This document shows, piece by piece, positions 15,887 through 24,251 of a stretch of 64,000 nt of DNA; the first letter of the stretch is position 1, and every line of letters starts with the position of its first letter. This DNA comes from Paenibacillus pasadenensis. GTDB lineage: Bacteria; Bacillota; Bacilli; Paenibacillales; Paenibacillaceae. The stretch spans positions 434,001-498,000 of the forward strand of contig NZ_JAMBOT010000003.1 of assembly GCF_023715725.1 (NCBI RefSeq), given 5' to 3'. Position numbers and translations under genes: made by a program. The notes below the pieces were generated by a model. That model did no database searches. It was not told where the DNA came from and saw only the letters and a list, made by a program, of their open reading frames with translations.

Positions 15887-17803
15887 TTAGACAAGCGACT
15901 CCGCCTCTACCAACTCGACTATCTCTGCTCCGGCCTGTAGCAGGTTAGTATACAATACTGAAATATTATTAGATGATTGACGCCTGTTAACAATCTCTTC
16001 ATAGTGTTTTATTATTCTCTTTTCACTGTAGGTAAATAAGACTCTCTGTTTTGCTCTTGAAAAGGCAACAAAAAAAGCCCTCTTATCTTCTTCTGAATTA
16101 TTTACGAAGTTCCAAAACGCTGCATCCTCTAGACCGACAAATATTACAGTATGGTACTCAAGGCCTTTACTTTTGTGTATAGTCATAATGGGGATGCTGT
16201 TATACCCGAGAATATCATTAAGTGCGAGTTCCCAGTTTTTTAAGGCCCGATATGAACTGGCCAGTTTGCTTGAAAACTCTTTGACTTTTTTGTTTAAATA
16301 TTTGCCGCCTCTATACTTAGGAAACATCGCACAATATTTATCTTCACCAAAAAAATCAAAAATGCTCTTTAGATAAACCTCTAATTCTCGCCCATTTTTC
16401 AAGTTAGGAAGATCCGTTTTTAGCTTAGAAATAAAATTAGTTAGTTCACTATCATACTTATAAAAATCTTCCGATTTATCAGCTATATTCGAGTTTAAGA
16501 GTATCAGGACATCAAAAACCATTTGCCATGAATCCGGAGCACGATTGCTCATCACTAATGTTAGAATATGAATTAGTAATGTAATACATTCTTCCGAAAG
16601 CAAATCTTGAAACTCTTTTTCTACCCGTGCAATTATACCTTTTGATTTCAAAACCGAAATGATCTGATCGGCATATATATCCTCTTGTTGTTTTACAATT
16701 ATACAGAGATCTCTGGGGTTCATATCCTTTTCTTCTAACCATTCTTTTATTTTTCTCGATAAATAGTCCGCCTCTTGTAGATGAGTTTTGAACTTCCAGA
16801 TTTGGCATACTCCGGGGGGCGTTTTTCCATCTGTCATTATACTAGGATATTCAACTATTGATGAAGAAGGATCCAGATCCCTTGCAAGGTAATTTTGGAT
16901 ATCTATTAGAAATGGAACAGAGCGATGATTTTTTATTAAGGACTCTTCTTTTGAAGAAAAATCATTTTTAAACTCTTGAAACGCATTAGGTAAAGCACCT
17001 GCCCAACCCATTATTCGTTGCTTATCATCACCAACGGCTGTTATGACCGTCTTTGAATGTTGAAAGATTTGTTTTAACATATCATATTGAACATTTGTCG
17101 TATCCTGAAATTCATCTAAAAACAAGTGGCTATACGTGACTTTTAGGGCGTTTTTAATCATCGTGTTTGTACGAGTTAGATATTCAACCAATCTCGTAAT
17201 CATAGAAAATGTGAGCGTTGCGGGAAACCCCTTCGAACCCTTTGGCATAAGTCCCCATAAATCATTAGCTAACAAACTGTAAACGTCATTTACGTTATAT
17301 GTGGACGGCATCGGTAATCGTTCTTTTCCTAGGTACTCCATCAGTGTGTCATATCTTAATTTATGAACTGGATACTGTTCTTTATAGTGGGGCACCACCA
17401 ACTTCTTCAATTCTATTTTATCAGTTACAATTTCATAGTCTTGAACTGGCCGATACATTTCTTCGATGCTATTTCGGAAGTGGTCGAGTAAATGTTTTGC
17501 AAAGGAATCATATGTTCTTGATTCGAATCTCTGACATAGTTCATTACCACATCTTTTTCTCACTCGCTCCGCTAGATTTGCAGCTGCATCAACTTTAAAG
17601 CTAATTGCAAGTATTTTCTGCGGAGGGGCGCAAATTCCTGTTTGAAGCAAGTAACTTGCCCGTTGGGCAAGCAACTCTGTTTTCCCCGCGCCAGGACCAG
17701 CTACAACCATGGTATTTTCTACGCTCTTCACAACCCTGTCCGCAGCGTACTCTAACATGATACCATGCGCTGGCATCCATTCTCTCGGTTTAACAAATAT
17801 CAT
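15887..17803 (-). CDS. UvrD/PcrA-like superfamily 1 helicase (GajB-like)
   Basis: A 638-residue SF1A helicase. Walker A AGPGAGKT is at residues 35-42, followed by motif Ia (AISFKVDAAANLAERV), motif II LFLDEFQDTT, motif III AVGDDKQRIMGWAGA, motif V TIHKSKGLEYHTVIF and motif VI FVAFSRAKQRVLF. Its ATG overlaps the stop of the upstream OLD gene as ATGA, so the two proteins are made together. Helicases of this kind directly after an OLD nuclease define class 2 OLD systems, including the anti-phage system Gabija (GajA-GajB). It is longer than the GajB I recall (about 494 residues). The motifs are complete, so activity is expected. Confidence 0.82.
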   Translation of the reverse strand: MIFVKPREWMPAHGIMLEYAADRVVKSVENTMVVAGPGAGKTELLAQRASYLLQTGICAPPQKILAISFKVDAAANLAERVRKRCGNELCQRFESRTYDSFAKHLLDHFRNSIEEMYRPVQDYEIVTDKIELKKLVVPHYKEQYPVHKLRYDTLMEYLGKERLPMPSTYNVNDVYSLLANDLWGLMPKGSKGFPATLTFSMITRLVEYLTRTNTMIKNALKVTYSHLFLDEFQDTTNVQYDMLKQIFQHSKTVITAVGDDKQRIMGWAGALPNAFQEFKNDFSSKEESLIKNHRSVPFLIDIQNYLARDLDPSSSIVEYPSIMTDGKTPPGVCQIWKFKTHLQEADYLSRKIKEWLEEKDMNPRDLCIIVKQQEDIYADQIISVLKSKGIIARVEKEFQDLLSEECITLLIHILTLVMSNRAPDSWQMVFDVLILLNSNIADKSEDFYKYDSELTNFISKLKTDLPNLKNGRELEVYLKSIFDFFGEDKYCAMFPKYRGGKYLNKKVKEFSSKLASSYRALKNWELALNDILGYNSIPIMTIHKSKGLEYHTVIFVGLEDAAFWNFVNNSEEDKRAFFVAFSRAKQRVLFTYSEKRIIKHYEEIVNRRQSSNNISVLYTNLLQAGAEIVELVEAESLV

Positions 17804-19869
17804 AGTATCCCCTCAAGTTGAATCTGTTCTTTTTTACTTTTGCCAAGGATTTCTTTAACGGCGTTCAGTGTGTTCATCAGTGAAGTTGGACATTTATCCA
17901 AAAAGTCGTTTGGTTCAATTAGGGCTAACGCCTCCAAGTGTGTACTAGGTTTACTCCTACCCAAGAATAAACTATTGTACCAGACCATAAGTTCTTTCTG
18001 TTCGATGGTATAAGTATTGCCAAGTCCAGTTTCATTCTTTTTTTTCTTCAAAGTTGCGTTTACCCCATTAAGTACCACCGTATCATATCCTGTTGGATCC
18101 ATAGCTTTATCAGGAATTTCCGGCCCATTCACAGGGATAGATTTATACACATCAGTAAATGACTCTAACATGAGCAAATCAATATCTAGTGGAGCTGAGA
18201 AGAAGAAATTATAGGATTCCAGCTTTTTTATCCATTTATTCATTTCCGCCACAGAGTTTGGACCGCTTGGGTCGTCTATAGTACGTTTATGCATTTCATC
18301 AAGAATACCTTCTGGATATGTAGTGCCCTCAATTGTTAACAATTCAGTCTTATCTATATTTATTTCTATTAGTTGTTTAAATGCGTACTTGATTCGACTC
18401 CATCCACCTGTACCCCGTTCCCTGTCAAGATCAAGTAAAGTGACAAAAGGAACATCTAATTGTTTTAACAACCTCCAAAAGTGGTTTACAAATCTCCCAC
18501 CTAAAGGAACCACTGATACTGTCTCGTCATCAAGAGCAATATTCCCCACTTCCATTAATCGAGGTATTATTAATTCTTCGCTATCCCCTTCCCCAAGTAT
18601 AACAAGTTGAGCGAAATAGAGTTCTGGATATGCTCTTACAGCTTCTTTTACATATTTAAGAGCCAAATCACTATCACTAGGTAAAGTAATTGCACTTACA
18701 GCGGTGCTCCCTATATGTTCTCCAGTAATTGAAATTTTCACATGACGGATCTCTTCAGGATTGATTCTTTTAACAATCGATGGACTGTGAGATGTAAGGA
18801 GAACTTGTGCATTACTAATTTCAGATATCTCTCTAAGATTTTTAGTCACTCTACCTAAAAGATGAGGTGAGATATGATTTTCCGGTTCCTCAACAGCTAA
18901 AACAGTCAAAGCTGTGGGGATTTTTTTCGGAAGAAATCTGCCTTTATCATCATTTATGATTTTTTGCTCAATGCCCAATAAAGTAGAAACTAAAGACAAG
19001 TAAAAAAGTGAACGAAGCCCGTCACCTAATTTATCAATTGAGTAGTTGGTAATATCCTCAGTAGGGGAGAATTGTACATTTATGTTTTTGAGCATAGACT
19101 CGAGTGATGTCTCATTAAATAATATTTCTGCATTCGCATATCGTGAATCACGATGAAACTTACTCCAGGCAGACTTGACTTCATTACGTATTTCTTGCAA
19201 TCCACCAACACTACTTAAATACTGCTCTAATGGTAGAATAGTCTTTTGAATTTCCTTGTTAGTGTCTTCGGGCCAAGCTATACTTTTGACCAACCGCCAT
19301 AAGATTGTGCCAGATGCTAATTTTAATTGATTAGCCGGTTCCCTTACAGCTGGAACATATATCATCTGAATTAATGCTCTCTCATTAGCTGGCAAAGGTT
19401 TATAAGAATCATCTTTCTCCTCATCTCCATAAGGTACCACAACATAGAAAAGTTTGGGGTCAATTTCTCCGTCAGGTGTTACACTTTGAGTCCACTTGGC
19501 TTCAAGACGTATTCTTAAATATGGCACTTCCTGAGGTTTTCCAGTCATCATTTGCTTAAAGAATGATGGTACAGTTTGTATTCCTTCACCTTCTGTTTGC
19601 AATTCAGGGAACTCTATCTTTGCTTCTATTCTAAGTAATCTATCTTCTGTGACTTCATCGGGTTTTATATTAGGAGGTACGTGAAAATCGCTTTTATGTA
19701 TTGTTCTCTCCTTAGAATTTACCCCAAATAATTTTAGTAAAGCTTGAATTAATGCAGTTTTCCCACTACTATTTGAGCCAATTATTGTTGTTAATCGATC
19801 AAAATTTACAGTTGTTTCTTTATCACCAAAGCATCTGAAGTTTCTAATTCTCAGTTCAGTTATATTCAT
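17800..19869 (-). CDS. OLD-family ATP-dependent nuclease with TOPRIM domain (GajA-like)
   Basis: A 689-residue protein. The ABC-type ATPase half has Walker A GSNSSGKT (31-38), a degenerate signature KLGDGLRS (280-287), Walker B LTVLAVEEPE (321-330) and an H-loop LLTSHSP (357-363). The C-terminal TOPRIM nuclease half has LVILGEGDSEELI with the metal-binding Glu at 427, and LLDLDRERG with Asp480/Asp482. GajA in Gabija senses nucleotide depletion and nicks DNA; class 2 OLD proteins pair with a UvrD-type helicase, as here. The ATG at 19869 is chosen over a GTG 15 bases upstream because the GTGGGGG run is its ribosome site. It ends by ATGA overlap with the helicase. It is AT-rich compared with rlmH next door. 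Confidence 0.83.
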   Translation of the reverse strand: MNITELRIRNFRCFGDKETTVNFDRLTTIIGSNSSGKTALIQALLKLFGVNSKERTIHKSDFHVPPNIKPDEVTEDRLLRIEAKIEFPELQTEGEGIQTVPSFFKQMMTGKPQEVPYLRIRLEAKWTQSVTPDGEIDPKLFYVVVPYGDEEKDDSYKPLPANERALIQMIYVPAVREPANQLKLASGTILWRLVKSIAWPEDTNKEIQKTILPLEQYLSSVGGLQEIRNEVKSAWSKFHRDSRYANAEILFNETSLESMLKNINVQFSPTEDITNYSIDKLGDGLRSLFYLSLVSTLLGIEQKIINDDKGRFLPKKIPTALTVLAVEEPENHISPHLLGRVTKNLREISEISNAQVLLTSHSPSIVKRINPEEIRHVKISITGEHIGSTAVSAITLPSDSDLALKYVKEAVRAYPELYFAQLVILGEGDSEELIIPRLMEVGNIALDDETVSVVPLGGRFVNHFWRLLKQLDVPFVTLLDLDRERGTGGWSRIKYAFKQLIEINIDKTELLTIEGTTYPEGILDEMHKRTIDDPSGPNSVAEMNKWIKKLESYNFFFSAPLDIDLLMLESFTDVYKSIPVNGPEIPDKAMDPTGYDTVVLNGVNATLKKKKNETGLGNTYTIEQKELMVWYNSLFLGRSKPSTHLEALALIEPNDFLDKCPTSLMNTLNAVKEILGKSKKEQIQLEGIL

Positions 19870-20070
19870 GAGATTTACCCCCACTAATTATTGGACATTA
19901 TTTCCTGAGATTACTTTAATTCATTCCATAAAGCAACAAGGTCTATCACATTAAATTAATTAATAGAGGACGATATTATTGATTTTCACAAAGGTCTTAG
20001 ACGGCTCTTAGTCACACTATCCAACATCTTCTCTCAACACTTAATTACTTACCCGTACCGATTTTTCACC

Positions 20071-20091
20071 CTACTTATGATAAGGCTCCCC
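20071..20091. repeat. rlmH 3' end copy of the direct repeat (putative att site)
   Basis: The complement of GAGCCTTATCATAAGTAG, the rlmH terminus. Its core TATCATAAGTA is the same as the one used by Ccr serine recombinases for SCC insertion in Staphylococcus, as known from that system. The partner copy is at 15631-15651. Confidence 0.7.
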
Positions 20092-20550
20092 CCGATTTAT
20101 CTTCACCGCCCGATAAATCTGCTCCACCAGCACCAGCCTCATCAGCTGGTGCGGCAGCGTCATGCGCCCGAAGCACAGCTTCTGCTGCGCGCGCCGCAGC
20201 ACTTCATCGCTCAGCCCGTGGCTGCCGCCGATGACAAACACAACATGGCTGCTGCCGTACGTGCCGAGCCGGTCCAGCTCGCGGGCCAGGTCCTCGGAGC
20301 TCCACAGCGCTCCGTCCAGGCTAAGCGCAACAACATGCGCGTCCGGCTTAATCTGCGCCAGTATGCGCTCGCCCTCCTTGCCCTTGACGATGCCCACCTC
20401 GGCGTCGCTGAGCGTATCGGGAGCTTTTTCGTCGGCAACCTCGATAACCTGAAACTTCAAATAAGGAGCCAGCCGCTTCGCGTACTCCGCAATTCCTTGC
20501 ACTAAATATTTCTCTTTCAGCTTGCCAACCCCGATAATCTGCACCAGCAT
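20071..20550 (-). CDS. rlmH: 23S rRNA pseudouridine1915 N3-methyltransferase RlmH
   Basis: A 159-residue SPOUT methyltransferase, the same length as the staphylococcal enzyme. It starts [15 protein letters not shown] and has the SAM-binding loop [15 protein letters not shown]. The end is [19 protein letters not shown] followed by RGEPYHK. It methylates a pseudouridine in helix 69 of 23S rRNA at the subunit interface. The ATG at 20550 follows GGGAAAG; an in-frame start 11 codons upstream has no homology. Its last 15 bases are the direct repeat found again at 15631. In staphylococci this gene (orfX) is the SCCmec integration site. Confidence 0.95.
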   Translation of the reverse strand: MLVQIIGVGKLKEKYLVQGIAEYAKRLAPYLKFQVIEVADEKAPDTLSDAEVGIVKGKEGERILAQIKPDAHVVALSLDGALWSSEDLARELDRLGTYGSSHVVFVIGGSHGLSDEVLRRAQQKLCFGRMTLPHQLMRLVLVEQIYRAVKINRGEPYHK

Positions 20551-20801
20551 CGTTTCTTTCCCAGCCTCTCTTCGCCGCCGCATGACAGCAGCTTATCCGT
20601 TTAAAACCCCTGCAGCTATCATACCGTAAAGAGACCGTAAACCCTAACAAACGCCTTCCGCCAGCCTAACGGTTATCGCAGGCATCTCCTCCAAAACCGA
20701 CGCTTCTCCCCCAGCCTGGCATCCGCAATTTATCAATAAGATTTATACAGCAACGGACACGAAATTTGTCGAAATATGCGTACAAAATTAATAGAAAGCG
20801 G

Positions 20802-20807
20802 TATAAT
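20802..20807 (+). promoter_or_regulatory. -10 box of the sensor kinase gene
   Basis: TATAAT lies 33 bases before the ATG at 20840, with GTACAA about 17 bases upstream as a poor -35. GGAGG (20829-20833) serves as ribosome site. Confidence 0.5.
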
Positions 20808-20839
20808 TCGAGTGAGAATCATGTTCGACGGAGGAATTT

Positions 20840-22753
20840 ATGAAACCGCTTCGATACTTCCCTGCCTTAGCTGTCATCGCCCTTCTCATAGGGCTGCTGC
20901 CTTGGCCTTCAACGATATGGGCGTCCGCGCCCCAAACCGAATTAGACCGCTGGCAGGTCATGCTGATCGGGGCCGCTGAGAAGCCCGGCACCGCGCCGCC
21001 CGCTGGCGGCAATTGGCAGGAGGCCCATGCTGGCGAGACGCTGGTCGAGCTGCCTCCGGGCGCCAAAGGCGTTTGGATTCGGCTGCAGCTTCCGTCAACG
21101 GAGAGCTGGCTTCGCCCCGGCATTCTCGCGAGCAAAACGTACGGCCTCAACATTAACATCTACCGGGATGGCAAGCTGCTTTATGAAACGACACGCGACT
21201 ATCAGGTCGAAATGACCCGCCTGCTGCTGCCGGTTGATAGCTCGAATGAAGAGAACACGCTGGATGTGCTGATCCTGACAAACGGCGAGCGGGCCGGATT
21301 TCTTACTCCCGTCCAGCTGGGAGAGTTCAACGATCTGGAGAAAAGTTATATGCGCTCCGAGCTGCCCAGCCTGCTGCTCGGCGTCTCAATTATCTTTTTA
21401 GCGCTGCTGATGTCCGTCTGCTCCATCTTCCTAAGCAAGCATCAGCGCAGCTTCTGGATTTCGCTCTGCATCATCGCTTTGACCACCGGCGTGTTGATTG
21501 CGTCCTATTCGCCGCTCCCATATTTGTATTATCCGTCTGGCGGCCGATTTTTCTCGGCTCTGTTCGAGCTTGCGCTGTTCACGATGTTCCCTGCACTGGG
21601 CTACTTCGTGAGCGAGACGTTTGAGCGCAAATCGCCGCGTTTTCATCGTTTCACCCGCTGGCAGGCGTATTACTCGCTCTTTGGCATCCTCTTGTTCCTT
21701 GCGTACAGCCTGACGGGTGATAAGCTCTACCCTATTTACTCTATCGTATCGGTCTTAGCGATCGGTGTGCTTATGCTCGTCCAGATGGTCTGGATTTCTG
21801 TCCTTTCCATTTCCTATTGGCGCCGCGGCGACAGCCAGGCGCGCGTGCTGGCCTTTGGTCTGCTGGCTTTTGCCTTACCCAGTGCCACCGACCTGATTCT
21901 TTATTATGCCAACAACAAAAGCTACGTCCTATTTCTTTGGAAGCTTGGCTTTGTCGCTTTTGTCCTGTCGCTGGTTATTATTCTGGCGCGGCGCATATCT
22001 AACGACTACAAAACGCTGCTGTCCTACTCCAAACAGCTGGAGCTGTTTAATCTGTCTCTGGAGCGGACGGAGAAACTGAAAATTATTAGCGATCTGGCAG
22101 CGTCAGTGGCCCATGAGGTTCGCAATCCGCTGCAGGTGACAAGAGGATTTCTCCAGCTGCTCTCCAAAAAAGACGATCAGCAAAACCAAGGCTACATTAC
22201 GATAGCCGTCAATGAGCTGGACCGGGCCGCCGAAATTATTACCGACTTTCTCACCTTCGCCAAGCCGGAGCTGGAATCCGTGTCGCGGCTCGATATCCGT
22301 GAACTGCTGGAGCAGCTCGATCTGATCATGGGGCCGCATGCCTCGATGCACGGGGGACGGCTTGTTGTTGTGTCGGAAGAAGGAATGGAGGTCATGGGCA
22401 GCGCGTCCAAGCTGAAGCAGGCGCTCATCAATCTGATCAAAAACAGCGTCGAAGCGTTTGGGGAAGAGGGCCTGATCGAGCTGTCCGCCCGCGCCGAAGG
22501 AAGCGAAGCCGTTCTGCGGATCAAAGACAACGGAGAAGGGATGGACGAGGAGCAGCTATCCAAGCTCGGCGTTCCCTATTTTTCGACTAAATCCAAAGGC
22601 ACTGGACTCGGAACGATGGTGACGATGCGCATTATCGAGGTCATGAACGGCAGCATTATTTTCCAGAGTCAAAAAGGAAAAGGAACCGAAGTGACGATTC
22701 GGTTCCCCCTGGTAGATCAGCTTGCCTCTTCTACGGTAAAACTACCACATTAA
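20840..22753 (+). CDS. 7TM-DISM sensor histidine kinase (sporulation-kinase-like)
   Basis: A 637-residue membrane kinase. A signal/TM segment (5-28) leads to an extracellular 7TMR-DISMED2-like beta domain (35-165), then seven membrane helices between about 175 and 384. A dimerisation helix with the phospho-acceptor in SVAHEVRNPLQ (His425) follows, then a HATPase with N-box LINLIKNSVEA, G1 IKDNGEGMD and G2 GTGLGTMV. The catalytic part resembles KinB/KinC-type kinases that feed Spo0A. It is an orphan: no response regulator is adjacent. It converges on the NHLP peptide gene, overlapping it by 12 bases at the 3' ends. The ligand is unknown; DISM domains often sense carbohydrates. Confidence 0.85.
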   Translation: MKPLRYFPALAVIALLIGLLPWPSTIWASAPQTELDRWQVMLIGAAEKPGTAPPAGGNWQEAHAGETLVELPPGAKGVWIRLQLPSTESWLRPGILASKTYGLNINIYRDGKLLYETTRDYQVEMTRLLLPVDSSNEENTLDVLILTNGERAGFLTPVQLGEFNDLEKSYMRSELPSLLLGVSIIFLALLMSVCSIFLSKHQRSFWISLCIIALTTGVLIASYSPLPYLYYPSGGRFFSALFELALFTMFPALGYFVSETFERKSPRFHRFTRWQAYYSLFGILLFLAYSLTGDKLYPIYSIVSVLAIGVLMLVQMVWISVLSISYWRRGDSQARVLAFGLLAFALPSATDLILYYANNKSYVLFLWKLGFVAFVLSLVIILARRISNDYKTLLSYSKQLELFNLSLERTEKLKIISDLAASVAHEVRNPLQVTRGFLQLLSKKDDQQNQGYITIAVNELDRAAEIITDFLTFAKPELESVSRLDIRELLEQLDLIMGPHASMHGGRLVVVSEEGMEVMGSASKLKQALINLIKNSVEAFGEEGLIELSARAEGSEAVLRIKDNGEGMDEEQLSKLGVPYFSTKSKGTGLGTMVTMRIIEVMNGSIIFQSQKGKGTEVTIRFPLVDQLASSTVKLPH

Positions 22754-22978
22754 CTCGCCATCGCCCGGGCCATTTGCCACATCTTCCGGGTTCGGCGGAA
22801 GTACAAAGTAGAGGTTCTTGTCCGATTCTGCTACAGCCGTCAGCTGGATGTCGTCCGGAATCTCAACGCCGAAGGCGTCCTTAATTGCGGCTTTTGGATC
22901 GGACAGCAACTGCTGCTTGAACGCATCGTCCTTCCATGCTTTTTGAATGATTTGCACTTTCAATGATTGGGAAGACAT
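22742..22978 (-). CDS. NHLP-leader-family RiPP precursor peptide
   Basis: A 78-residue peptide. Residues 1-62 match the nitrile-hydratase-like leader peptide family: KVQIIQKAWKDDAFKQQLLS, then DPKAAIKDAFGVEIP, then LYFVLPPNP. The remaining C-terminus is very short (EDVANGPGDGELMW, 65-78), which would be the core if it is a RiPP. It lacks the Gly-Gly site and Cys/Ser/Thr-rich core seen in most NHLP precursors. The start at ATG 22978 follows AGAGGC; the frame is open 17 codons upstream without homology. It lies 73 bases downstream of an isoprenoid-synthase-fold gene on the same strand. No cyclodehydratase, lanthionine synthetase, radical SAM or peptidase-transporter gene is nearby. Confidence 0.78.
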   Translation of the reverse strand: MSSQSLKVQIIQKAWKDDAFKQQLLSDPKAAIKDAFGVEIPDDIQLTAVAESDKNLYFVLPPNPEDVANGPGDGELMW

Positions 22979-23051
22979 AGGATCACAGCCTCTCGGAAGA
23001 TATGGGCATTTCTTCCTATAACTTACCATACTTTGTCCCAGAAGTCCCTAC

Positions 23052-24005
23052 TTATTTTGGGATATTCGACACAAAATGAGAGAATCCACCTTGGACGGCC
23101 AGCTCGCTGGCCGTTTGTTGCGTTGACCGGGCATCGGCCTCGATTCCCGAAAGCACAGCATGCTGAAAGCCTGTCAGCCCGGAAGGCGCTTCGCCAAGCA
23201 GGGACAAGCTGTTCCGGTGAGCTTGGATAAGCTCTCCCAGCCGTTCCAAAGCATCATAGTGAAAAATAGCCCGCCGCACGAGCTTTTCCGTCAGCGTCAG
23301 CTCCTTCGGAAGACCTAGCTCCCGCCGCGCTAAGGTCAAAAAAGCATTACTGCGTTCTTCGCCCGCTGCCAAATCCTCCTGCCAGTCGGCCCAGTCGTCC
23401 GCCAGCTGCAAGGAGGCGAGCGCCAGATCGACCGCCCGCTCCGCTGCGGGAATCCGCTCAGGACGGCCTGCGGCCAGCCAAACGGCTGCCGCGCCGATTT
23501 TGACCGGTGCTGACTTCAGCGCCAGCCCTGCAGCATCCTCCGGCTCCGCTTGCCGGATCCCCTCCTGCGATACCGCCGAGCTCCACTGCTCCGTGTAGTC
23601 CCGGTAATAGTCCCATAGACCCGCCTCCCCGTGAAAATGCCGCCCGTACCGCTCAACAAACAGTGTATGCAGCAGCTGGCCCGCCGCCAGCGCCACCTTT
23701 GGCCCGAGCTTCGTCTCCTCTCCGTCCATCACGTCGTCCAAAAGGAAATAGTGCAGCATCATATACACGCTGCCTACGGCAAAATCACGGCTCAAAGCGG
23801 CCGGTATGCCTGCCTTTTCCCCGTACCACAGCGGAAGCAGATAAGTCATATAGTTGGACCCGCCTTCACGGCCCGAGGGGTCGCACTGCTCAATCAGCTC
23901 TCGCAGGACGCTGCGCATAGGCTCCGGGCATCGGTCCGTTCCCTCTTTTGCCTCGGCAAAAATCAGACCCGCTTCGCGTTTTGCAGCTTCAAAACTCCAT
24001 GGCAT
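23052..24005 (-). CDS. Class I isoprenoid/terpene-synthase-fold protein
   Basis: A 317-residue all-helical protein. It has a first aspartate-rich motif FLLDDVMDGEE (DDxxD at 90-94) and a second, LADDWADWQEDLAAGE (203-216), spaced as in polyprenyl synthetases, where they bind Mg-diphosphate. Between them LKSAPVKIGAAA resembles the KT/helix G region. It is shorter and more divergent than FPP/GGPP synthases, so it may be a terpene synthase, a prenyltransferase or a non-catalytic relative. The start MPWSFEA has GGGGAG 8 bases upstream. The NHLP precursor follows at once, suggesting one transcript and possibly peptide prenylation, but this link is an inference. Confidence 0.7.
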   Translation of the reverse strand: MPWSFEAAKREAGLIFAEAKEGTDRCPEPMRSVLRELIEQCDPSGREGGSNYMTYLLPLWYGEKAGIPAALSRDFAVGSVYMMLHYFLLDDVMDGEETKLGPKVALAAGQLLHTLFVERYGRHFHGEAGLWDYYRDYTEQWSSAVSQEGIRQAEPEDAAGLALKSAPVKIGAAAVWLAAGRPERIPAAERAVDLALASLQLADDWADWQEDLAAGEERSNAFLTLARRELGLPKELTLTEKLVRRAIFHYDALERLGELIQAHRNSLSLLGEAPSGLTGFQHAVLSGIEADARSTQQTASELAVQGGFSHFVSNIPK

Positions 24006-24198
24006 CGGTTAACTCCCCTTTTCGGCTCTGCAAGCTGTATGTCCTCACCCTATTATTGACGGTTATTATCATGAAAAAATATAGCTTGGCTCAACTCGAA
24101 TTTACATCCATTTAATACCAATTTACCCGACGACCGATTTGAGCATGAGCAAAGATGACTGGCCTGGCATTGAGCCATCCCAACGCTCGTTCAACACA

Positions 24199-24240
24199 AA
24201 GAACCGGAACCGCAGCTCCCGCCGCAGTCCCGGTTCTTTC
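24199..24240 (-). terminator. Probable terminator of the bicupin gene
   Basis: AAGAACCGG/CCGGTTCTT forms a 9-bp stem around a GC-rich loop, followed on the minus strand by TTTGTGTT. It lies 12 bases after the stop codon. Confidence 0.6.
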
Positions 24241-24251
24241 CCGCCTTCAAC

